A DNA stretch of 10,136 nucleotides from Chloroflexota bacterium. GTDB taxonomy: Bacteria > Chloroflexota > Anaerolineae > Anaerolineales > Villigracilaceae. This document shows, in pieces, positions 1 to 5,336 of this stretch; position 1 is the stretch's first letter, and every line of letters begins with the position of its first letter. The stretch covers positions 1-10,136 of the forward strand of contig JAJYOH010000178.1 in assembly GCA_021796315.1 (NCBI GenBank), written 5' to 3'. The notes under the pieces were generated by a model. The model ran no database searches. It worked only from the letters and a program-made list of their open reading frames with translations, and was not told where the DNA came from. A program made the position numbers and the translations under genes.

Positions 1-643
1 CTGTTGCCAATTCATCGTTGACCGCGATGCGCAGCGCCTGAAACGTGCGTGTGGCGGGATGAACCCGGCTGTGTTCTGGGTAGGCTCGCTTGACGATCTC
101 GGTCAGTTGCGTTGTTGTCCTCAGCGGCCTGGCTTTGATGATCTCGCGGACGATCCTTCTTGCGCGCGGTTCCTCTCCATATTTGAAGAGCAGGTCGGCG
201 AGGTCCGCTTCGGGCAGGGTATTGACCAGTTGCGCGGCGGTCAGCCCAAAGTCACGATTGAAGCGCATGTCGAGCGGGGCGTCGTGCGTGAACGAGAATC
301 CGCGTTCGGGCGTGTCCAATTGCATCGAAGACAATCCGAGGTCGAGCAGGATGCCGTCCACCGCATCCCAGCCGATTTCGCGCATCACATCCAAAAGAGA
401 ATCGTAGGAGGCCTGGGCCAGATGCGCTCGCTCACCGAAAGGAGCCAAGTTCTCTCGGGCGAGCGCCAGTGCCTGAGTATCTACATCCAGACCGAGCAGA
501 CGACCGTCTGGCGCACAGGCCTCCAGAATTCCGCGGGCATGACCGCCCGCTCCCAAAGTTCCGTCCACATACTTTCCCGGGCTTTTGGGTTGCAATGCGT
601 GTATAATTTCTTTGTAAAGTACAGGTTTGTGCGGCGTGTTCAT
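1..643 (-). CDS. rsmH: RsmH, 16S rRNA m4C1402 methyltransferase (3' end outside window)
   Basis: Partial gene: 214 codons are visible with no stop before the window edge; the family is usually about 300 residues. RsmH (MraW) uses S-adenosylmethionine to N4-methylate C1402 in the decoding centre of 16S rRNA, in the cytoplasm. The N-terminus MNTPHKPVLYKEII matches the family's usual HxPVLLxE start. The SAM-binding glycine loop VDGTLGAGGHA lies at residues 26-36, an acidic strand end GLDVD at 51-55, and the family signature DGILLDLGLSSMQLD at 96-110. RGFSF and PLDMRF follow, then the RIVREIIKARP and TRTFQALRIAVN blocks, all typical of RsmH. The ATG at 643 lies 7 bases after the mraZ stop, so the two are almost certainly co-transcribed from the mraZ promoter, as in the dcw cluster of many bacteria. 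Identity is certain; only the C-terminus is unseen. Confidence 0.97.
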   Translation of the reverse strand, partial: MNTPHKPVLYKEIIHALQPKSPGKYVDGTLGAGGHARGILEACAPDGRLLGLDVDTQALALARENLAPFGERAHLAQASYDSLLDVMREIGWDAVDGILLDLGLSSMQLDTPERGFSFTHDAPLDMRFNRDFGLTAAQLVNTLPEADLADLLFKYGEEPRARRIVREIIKARPLRTTTQLTEIVKRAYPEHSRVHPATRTFQALRIAVNDELAT

Positions 644-650
644 GGCCGCA

Positions 651-1097
651 TCAGCCAGGTTTCTGGCCGGATAAATTCAATGTAGAGAAGCGCTGGTTAT
701 TGGCTTCCGTGTTTTGGATCTGGGCCATCTGTTCATTCCAAGCCGAAGGCATCCAGATCTCGAAGTACTCTCCCTGACCAGCCACGATGGCTTCGTTCTC
801 GATGCCCGCGAATTGACGCAGAAGCTGCGGTACGAGGATGCGCCCGACCTTATCCACTTCAACCGGAAAAGCGTTTGAAAAAATTAAGCGGCGCAAGAGG
901 CGTGCGGTTGGGTCGGCCAGGTTCATGGCATTGACGCGTTCATAAACCTGTTGGAAGTAGCCATTGCCCATGACCATCAGACAGCGATCAAAGCCTTGAG
1001 TGATGAAGGCGCCGCCTTCCAACAATTCGCGGAAGCGCGCCGGAACCATCAGGCGGCCCTTTTCATCGAGCGAATGTTGGAACTGGCCTAAGAACAT
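651..1097 (-). CDS. mraZ: MraZ, transcriptional regulator at the head of the dcw cluster
   Basis: A 148-residue protein, the usual MraZ length. It has two SpoVT/AbrB-like half-domains, each with the DxxGRxxxP signature: D11-EKGRLMVP and D82-KVGRILVP. MraZ is a ring-forming DNA-binding protein that represses its own mra/dcw operon in the bacteria studied. The start chosen is the ATG at 1097, because the protein then opens MFLGQFQHSLDEKGRL as in homologues and an AAAGGAG ribosome binding site lies upstream (about 1109-1115). The frame stays open upstream to an ATG at 1172, but that stretch holds the -10 box and the operator-like repeats, so it is leader rather than coding. The stop is 7 bases before rsmH. 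Autoregulation is likely from the boxes listed separately. Confidence 0.97.
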   Translation of the reverse strand: MFLGQFQHSLDEKGRLMVPARFRELLEGGAFITQGFDRCLMVMGNGYFQQVYERVNAMNLADPTARLLRRLIFSNAFPVEVDKVGRILVPQLLRQFAGIENEAIVAGQGEYFEIWMPSAWNEQMAQIQNTEANNQRFSTLNLSGQKPG

Positions 1098-1125
1098 TAG
1101 TTCTACTTCTCCTTTAATGCGGCGA

Positions 1126-1143
1126 ACGCCGGGCATCCGGCGT
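1126..1143 (-). promoter_or_regulatory. GC-rich hairpin in the mraZ leader
   Basis: The arms ACGCCGG and CCGGCGT (7 bp, perfect) enclose a 4-base loop. It lies between the MraZ-type boxes and the AAAGGAG ribosome binding site, inside the predicted 5' untranslated region. No U-tract follows, so it is not an intrinsic terminator. It could stabilise the leader or affect ribosome access; function is inferred only from position. Confidence 0.5.
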
Positions 1144-1145
1144 CC

Positions 1146-1170
1146 TCCATTTTCTACCACTCTTTCCCAC
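1146..1170 (-). promoter_or_regulatory. Putative MraZ operator: three 10-bp-spaced TGG boxes
   Basis: Reading the minus strand, GTGGG (1170-1166), GTGGT (1160-1156) and ATGGA (1150-1146) recur at exactly 10-bp spacing, starting just after the -10 box. Known MraZ operators are direct TGGG/GTG-type repeats with a 10-bp period near the mraZ promoter (described in E. coli and Mycoplasma). The spacing and position fit; the third copy is degenerate. That MraZ binds here is inference. Confidence 0.65.
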
Positions 1171-1198
1171 ATTATACAACTTTGTGTGGAGAAATCAA
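1171..1198 (-). promoter_or_regulatory. sigma70-type promoter of mraZ-rsmH
   Basis: On the minus strand, TTGATT (1198-1193), a 16-base spacer and a perfect TATAAT (1176-1171). The predicted transcript starts near 1164, inside the first MraZ-type boxes, giving a leader of roughly 65 bases. This is the best promoter match in the window. Confidence 0.75.
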
Positions 1199-1206
1199 GT
1201 ATTTTT

Positions 1207-1223
1207 GATTGAAATTTTCAATC
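1207..1223. repeat. Palindrome upstream of the methyltransferase gene
   Basis: A perfect inverted repeat: arms GATTGAAA and TTTCAATC around one central T, in the divergent mraZ/methyltransferase spacer 24 bases before the ATG at 1247. It has the symmetry of a dimeric repressor site, or could be a small AT-rich hairpin. No regulator is identifiable. Confidence 0.4.
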
Positions 1224-1246
1224 CTGATAGGACCTATTTCTCATCC

Positions 1247-2158
1247 ATGCCAGCAATCTTTCCCACCTTTTCCCTGCTCGAATCAACCAACTGGCGCGAT
1301 TATGAATTGCTCGATAGCGGCGATGGATTAAAGCTCGAACGATTCGGGCCCTATATTTTTTCACGACCCGAAGTGCAGGCGATGTGGAAACGAGCCCTGC
1401 CCGAAAAAGATTGGGCCGCGGCACACGCCACATTTCATCCGACCGCTGAAGAAAGCGGCGGGCATTGGGTTTGGAAAAAAGCATCCGAAGAAAAATGGAA
1501 GATGAAATATTCCTTGCCGGGGATTCAAAGCGACTTGAAGTTTTGGGCGATGACGACGCCTGGACGTCATCTGGGCGTTTTTCCCGAAGTCGCTGCACAC
1601 TGGGACTTTATGGCGGACGCCGTTCGAAAGGCCGCTCGGCCCGCGAACGTTCTCAACCTATTTGGTTACACGGGTCTGACATCATTAGCCGCGGCCGCGG
1701 CGGGCGCGCAAGTCACGCACGTGGACGCTTCGAAAAAATCTGTCGGTTGGGCGCGCGAGAATCAGGAACTCTCCGGGTTGAACAGCAAGCCCATTCGTTG
1801 GATCGTGGAGGATGCGCAGAAATATGCCCAACGCGAAGGCCGGCGCGGAACAAAATACGATGGCATTATTCTCGACCCTCCAAAATTTGGACGCGGCCCC
1901 AAAGGCGAAATTTGGGAAGTCTATAAATCCTTGCCGAGTCTGCTCGAAGATTGTCGAGCTATCCTAAGCGACAAACCGCTGTTCATGATCGTGACAGTTT
2001 ATGCGGTCAAAGCATCCGCCATCCATGTTGGACAGGCCTTGCAGGAGATCATGGCAAAATACAAAGGCAAGGTCGAAAGCGGGGAGTTGGTGACGCGCGA
2101 AAAATCTGCAGGACGATTGCTCTCGCAGGCTGTTTATGCCAGGTGGCAGGCTGAATAG
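1247..2158 (+). CDS. Class I SAM-dependent methyltransferase, COG1092-like, probable rRNA target
   Basis: A 303-residue protein of the family related to RlmI (23S rRNA m5C1962 methyltransferase), but without the N-terminal PUA domain of E. coli RlmI (about 396 residues). It has an N-terminal domain (ESTNWRDYELLDSGDGLKLERFGPY, continuing to about 110), then a Rossmann methyltransferase fold. SAM motif I is NLFGYTG (137-143), the acidic strand-2 end is VDASKKS (159-165), and motif IV is LDPPKFGRGPKG (209-220). The region where RlmI-like m5C enzymes carry a catalytic cysteine reads VTVYAVKAS here; the only cysteine is C236. Chemistry and substrate are therefore uncertain. Start: the ATG at 1247 begins the conserved N-terminus, with only a weak AGG upstream; an in-frame ATG at 1184 would add 21 non-conserved residues overlapping the mraZ promoter. 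It is divergent from mraZ and convergent with the next gene, 22 bases away, with no visible terminator. Confidence 0.85.
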   Translation: MPAIFPTFSLLESTNWRDYELLDSGDGLKLERFGPYIFSRPEVQAMWKRALPEKDWAAAHATFHPTAEESGGHWVWKKASEEKWKMKYSLPGIQSDLKFWAMTTPGRHLGVFPEVAAHWDFMADAVRKAARPANVLNLFGYTGLTSLAAAAAGAQVTHVDASKKSVGWARENQELSGLNSKPIRWIVEDAQKYAQREGRRGTKYDGIILDPPKFGRGPKGEIWEVYKSLPSLLEDCRAILSDKPLFMIVTVYAVKASAIHVGQALQEIMAKYKGKVESGELVTREKSAGRLLSQAVYARWQAE

Positions 2159-2180
2159 ATATTAAGGGGTTATTTATCGG

Positions 2181-3554
2181 TTATCGCGCATTTATCAAAA
2201 AGGTATCTGCCACAAACATACCCTTGCCCACAAACCGTGCGGTGCTGGCTGCCGTACTATAATTCGTATCAAACGCCCCGGTCTGATCCGCTTTGGTCGC
2301 AATATAGATGCCTTCTACTACCGGTGTTGTAGAAGAGGAAGTGGTGCCCACCGTAGAATCTACGGTGATGGTGCCATTGACGATGAAGGAGACAAATCCC
2401 GTGCTGTTGGGAACGATGTTGATCTTGCCGCCGATGGTGAGATTCCCGTTGACCAGAAATACAATGTTCTGACCGCTTCCCACCGACCAGTCCCCCGCTG
2501 TGGTCATATCACCGGTGATGTAGTAGGGGGTAGACCTGCTTGCCGGCTGGGTCACCAAGAGAAGACTGGGAAATAACGCGTTGTCCGTGGCAGTAGGTGC
2601 ACCGAAGCGGTGGTAGAACAGATCATAGTAGTTGACGGTGGTGCGGGTGGCCTGGGCTAACCAATTTTTTGAAGACACCAGCGTCCTGCCCTGTGCGTAC
2701 GGATCGCTGTCAAAGTCGTAGCTGGTGCCATAGGTCACCACCCCTGGATATCCACCAGCCCCGACGTCGTTAAACACGCGGGGAGACACGGCAGGGATGT
2801 AGGAGCCCAGTCTGCCCGACGCATACACGTCGCCACCAGCCGTCTGCACCCAGGCGGTGCCTTTGGTATAGCCGATTTCCCACTTGACCGTGTCCCCGCC
2901 GTTGGCCACGGCAGAATATCCCAGACCAACGAGTGTTCCGTTTTTGTACTGACACGGACTGGATACCATCCAATTCACGCTCGGCGGGGTTGCGGTCAGG
3001 GTGTACGTTCCCGGCGTCACATTAGAAAATGTTAACAGTGTGGCCCCACTCTGTGTTTGTGGCACGGGGGGATTGACGGTAAATCCAAAGATGGTGCCGG
3101 AAACCCCCGTTCCTGCAAGATATGCGTTGTGCACTGCCGTGCAGGACGTATCCACCGGAGTCACCTGGATTGCAACTGCTTGAAGCGTTGCGGGGAGAGC
3201 TGGCGTTGACGTTGGAGGTGGTGGAGAAGTGGGTGCTGGTCCGCCACCACCACCACCCCCACCACCGCCGGGACAAGAATAATAACACGTCCCCGTATTA
3301 TCACAATACGTACACGGAAACTGTCCGGTAATGTGGCAACACGTAGTTTGTGTGACGCCTGTACATTGTATCAAAGGACCGCCGGCATACGCAGGGCACC
3401 GATAATAATATGTGTAATTGCACGAGACGCAGGTGCCGTTATCGCAGGGTAAGCTATTACCACAAAAATTGCCAGCGGCAAACACAGAGGGGACGACGGT
3501 TGTTATAGCTACACCGACACACAATACAACGGACCATATCCACTGATTTTTCAT
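2181..3554 (-). CDS. Secreted Cys-rich multidomain surface protein, function unknown
   Basis: A 457-residue exported protein that I cannot assign to a named family. Residues 1-26 form a Sec signal peptide (hydrophobic core 7-21, probable cut after VFA26). Residues 31-94 hold 12 cysteines with a repeated CDN(x)GTC unit (37-42 and 84-90) and a CP ending each half (53-54, 94-95), suggesting a disulfide-knotted module. Ten glycines (96-105) and a Pro/Thr/Ser stretch (to about 121) act as a linker. Next come an Ig/SdrB-like beta segment (about 127-200, with the SNVTPGTYTLTATPP turn typical of Cna-B/carboxypeptidase-regulatory-like folds) and a GGDVYASGRLGSYIP block. A C-terminal part of short beta repeats (VFLVNGNLTIGGKINI, SFIVNGTITVDS) resembles beta-helical surface or pilus-tip proteins. 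The end, at FVADTFLINAR, is abrupt. Start ATG at 3554 overlaps the upstream stop by ATGA and has no Shine-Dalgarno, implying translational coupling. Confidence 0.8.
   Translation of the reverse strand: MKNQWIWSVVLCVGVAITTVVPSVFAAGNFCGNSLPCDNGTCVSCNYTYYYRCPAYAGGPLIQCTGVTQTTCCHITGQFPCTYCDNTGTCYYSCPGGGGGGGGGGPAPTSPPPPTSTPALPATLQAVAIQVTPVDTSCTAVHNAYLAGTGVSGTIFGFTVNPPVPQTQSGATLLTFSNVTPGTYTLTATPPSVNWMVSSPCQYKNGTLVGLGYSAVANGGDTVKWEIGYTKGTAWVQTAGGDVYASGRLGSYIPAVSPRVFNDVGAGGYPGVVTYGTSYDFDSDPYAQGRTLVSSKNWLAQATRTTVNYYDLFYHRFGAPTATDNALFPSLLLVTQPASRSTPYYITGDMTTAGDWSVGSGQNIVFLVNGNLTIGGKINIVPNSTGFVSFIVNGTITVDSTVGTTSSSTTPVVEGIYIATKADQTGAFDTNYSTAASTARFVGKGMFVADTFLINAR
3241..3270. repeat. CCA/GGT triplet-like microsatellite coding the poly-glycine linker
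   Basis: A run of CCN triplets, mostly CCA, on the plus strand. Read on the minus strand it encodes the ten-glycine linker of the Cys-rich protein. Such runs can slip, so linker length may vary between strains. Confidence 0.6.
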
Positions 3555-4192
3555 ACTGATTGTTTTGTAATCCGAAACGGCCAGGCAAACAGGCCCGTAT
3601 ACACATTTGCATCAATGTCCAGCTTGATATTGAGCAATTCCTGATACTGCACGGCCGGATCCGTTACTCCCTTTGCATCATACAATGTATTCAGAGCACA
3701 GCGCAAAAACGAATTCTCCCAGGAATACTTATCAGCAAGCGGTTGCTTTCCAATCGTCTGAAAACCGACGGCAACCCGGTCTACAAGCGTACTTCCGTCC
3801 AACACATACTCGCCTTGACAATCCAGCCCCGGCGTGTTTCCAACAATACTGATCGGCGCGTCCACATGATCAACCAGCGCAAAGGTGATATGGTCGATTT
3901 GCTGACGTTTGGTATTTGCGAGCTTACCGGTATAGAACCCCAAACCTACGACGGCATTCGGCGCAAACAAGGCAAGTTTTGCCGTTATATAGTCCAGATA
4001 TGATGTATCGACTAACGATAACGTATATCCGTTGACCGTATTTTCGATGTTATACCTGCCAGATACCGTCGTATGGGGCGGAGCCGGAAATAACGTCGCT
4101 ACCCTCGGGATGCGCATGAGGAAAAGCGCCACCGGCAATATGAGGAGGACGAAAACCGCTGCGATAATGGATACCCGTACAAATAGACGCAT
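3551..4192 (-). CDS. Membrane-anchored extracytoplasmic protein, function unknown
   Basis: A 213-residue protein I do not recognise. Residues 8-26 form a single hydrophobic helix preceded by Arg2 and Arg6, so it is probably an uncleaved N-terminal anchor with the rest outside the membrane. The remainder (about 40-213) is a soluble alpha/beta-like domain with only two cysteines (C125, C165), which could form a disulfide. The start chosen is the ATG at 4192, preceded by AGGTG about 7 bases upstream; a TTG at 4219 would add nine residues with no good ribosome binding site. The stop overlaps the start of the Cys-rich gene (ATGA), so the two are translated together. It lies 63 bases downstream of the lipoprotein gene in the same orientation, with no terminator between, suggesting one operon. 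A role in anchoring or exporting its partner is only a guess. Confidence 0.75.
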   Translation of the reverse strand: MRLFVRVSIIAAVFVLLILPVALFLMRIPRVATLFPAPPHTTVSGRYNIENTVNGYTLSLVDTSYLDYITAKLALFAPNAVVGLGFYTGKLANTKRQQIDHITFALVDHVDAPISIVGNTPGLDCQGEYVLDGSTLVDRVAVGFQTIGKQPLADKYSWENSFLRCALNTLYDAKGVTDPAVQYQELLNIKLDIDANVYTGLFAWPFRITKQSV

Positions 4193-4255
4193 GAGAACAC
4201 CTATCCCCAGCGTAGACAAAATGATACGGAATTACAAGGGAGACCCGACTAAACA

Positions 4256-5236
4256 TCAGTGAGACATTATGAAATATGGGTTTTGGCCTTTGGTAGCTAA
4301 CATAAAAACACTAGCAAAAGCAGGATTGCTTATCGTCTTTAATACTGACGCCTGTGACAGATCGCCGGTTGCCAATATGACGAATGGGTAATGCAATAAA
4401 TATGCCGTAAAACCTAACGGAGGCAGAGAAGCCACACCATCCGTTCCCGTATAATGTTCCACAACATATACGTTGCCCTGGTCGTCTCCGCTCGTGGAGC
4501 CTTGGAGGCTATAGGTCTTTGACGAAAAGTCCGGATTGGTTAAGGGCTTTGCGCTGATAAAAATGTTCATGCTGGTATCCGGCCGGATTTTATAGACATG
4601 ATTCTCACCGCTTGCCGTGGTAAAGGGGATCTCGACCTGATTATTCCGGTACTGCTCATCGAATGCATTCCATTGTTCTTGTGTGCCGTGAGGAGGAACC
4701 ACTCCTAATACGCGTGAACCAATTTGTGTATACATTAAAGCCGAGAATGAGGCACTAGTTCCGTTGTCGACGTAATTTGCAGGGTGGGTTATCTGCGGGC
4801 ATCCGGCTCCCTCTTCACACCAGATATGCACTTGCGACGCAGTCCCATAGACCGCCCCGTCAGTCAGCGGTGCGCTTCCGGCTTCCCAATACCATCCCTG
4901 CAGATGCTCGTTACCGATCATACGGTCTTTATAATAAAAAGGCTTGTCGGGGCGTTCGGGATTAGGCTTGGTCCATTCCTTTGATACAGGATCTTTCCCC
5001 GTTGCTCCGTCCGGCGCTCCGGCTAGGGGATTCTCCGTTGCCGTCGGCGCGATGGTCGGCGCTTCGGTCGGGGCGGGGGCTGCGGTCGGTGTTGCTACAA
5101 CGGTAGGAACTGGAGCGGTGGGGGTTGGAGCCTCGGCAGTTGTTGTTGCTTGCGCGATTGCAGTCGGGACAGATTGCGGCGCGCAAGCCGCCAACAAAAT
5201 ACTGAGTATGATGAATGAAAATAAAATCTTTTTCAT
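4256..5236 (-). CDS. Lipoprotein with Thr/Pro/Ala-rich stalk, function unknown
   Basis: A 326-residue protein. The N-terminus MKKILFSFIILSILLAAC is a lipoprotein signal peptide with lipobox L15-A16-A17-C18, so the mature protein should be lipidated on C18 and face outward. Residues about 22-68 are a low-complexity Ala/Pro/Thr stalk (TPTAAPAPTEAPT), common in Chloroflexota lipoproteins. The folded part (about 75-326) is rich in Gly, Tyr and Trp, has two cysteines close together (WCEEGAGC), and matches no family I can name. Start: the ATG at 5236 has a GGAGG ribosome binding site 7 bases upstream; the open frame reaches 5311, but that stretch crosses the terminator hairpin. It is the first of three same-strand genes encoding exported proteins. 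A promoter candidate lies in the terminator loop just upstream. Confidence 0.85.
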   Translation of the reverse strand: MKKILFSFIILSILLAACAPQSVPTAIAQATTTAEAPTPTAPVPTVVATPTAAPAPTEAPTIAPTATENPLAGAPDGATGKDPVSKEWTKPNPERPDKPFYYKDRMIGNEHLQGWYWEAGSAPLTDGAVYGTASQVHIWCEEGAGCPQITHPANYVDNGTSASFSALMYTQIGSRVLGVVPPHGTQEQWNAFDEQYRNNQVEIPFTTASGENHVYKIRPDTSMNIFISAKPLTNPDFSSKTYSLQGSTSGDDQGNVYVVEHYTGTDGVASLPPLGFTAYLLHYPFVILATGDLSQASVLKTISNPAFASVFMLATKGQNPYFIMSH

Positions 5237-5250
5237 ATTGCTGCCTCCAT

Positions 5251-5287
5251 AAATAAAAAGAGTCGGATGAATTCTATCACCCGACTC
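5251..5287 (-). terminator. Intrinsic terminator after the cyclic-DPG-synthetase-like gene
   Basis: On the minus strand, arms GAGTCGGGTGA (5287-5277) and TCATCCGACTC (5270-5260) pair over 11 bp with one G.U wobble. They close a 6-base loop, TAGAAT, and are followed by TTTTTATTT. It lies about 50 bases after the stop at 5337, so it should end transcripts from argS and the synthetase-like gene and separate them from the lipoprotein operon. Confidence 0.85.
5271..5279 (-). promoter_or_regulatory. Extended -10 promoter candidate for the lipoprotein operon, in the terminator loop
   Basis: The minus strand reads TGATAGAAT: a TGn extension plus TAGAAT (5 of 6 matches to TATAAT). The hexamer is exactly the loop of the terminator. 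A poor -35 (TTAGGA, 5299-5294) sits 17 bases upstream. Transcription would start near 5264, leaving a leader of about 28 bases that contains GGAGG and lacks the terminator's first arm. Confidence 0.5.
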
Positions 5288-5299
5288 CCGCTTTCCTAA

Positions 5300-5334
5300 C
5301 TTACTGACCACTGATTACTGGTAACTGCTCACTG
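5300..5334. repeat. Five degenerate tandem heptamers (NNNACTG)
   Basis: CTTACTG, ACCACTG, ATTACTG, GTAACTG and CTCACTG follow without gaps; read on the minus strand each is CAGTNNN. The array ends two bases from the stop codon at 5337-5339. Degenerate heptamer arrays of the CAGT(T/A)AN kind occur in intergenic DNA of cyanobacteria and other bacteria; their role is unknown. Confidence 0.65.
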
Positions 5335-5336
5335 GC

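Noticed and set aside
59..685. Plus-strand open frame of 208 codons
   Set aside because: It is the antisense of rsmH, whose conserved motifs are read without interruption on the minus strand; no family resemblance or ribosome binding site.
1098..1172. Possible 25-residue N-terminal extension of MraZ
   Set aside because: It covers the operator-like repeats and hairpin, right after the -10, and homologues begin at MFLGQF.
2159..2180. Bidirectional terminator between the convergent genes
   Set aside because: The 22-base gap shows no stem of useful length and no U-tract after one.
5237..5311. Possible N-terminal extension of the lipoprotein
   Set aside because: It reads through the terminator hairpin and would bury the lipoprotein signal peptide.
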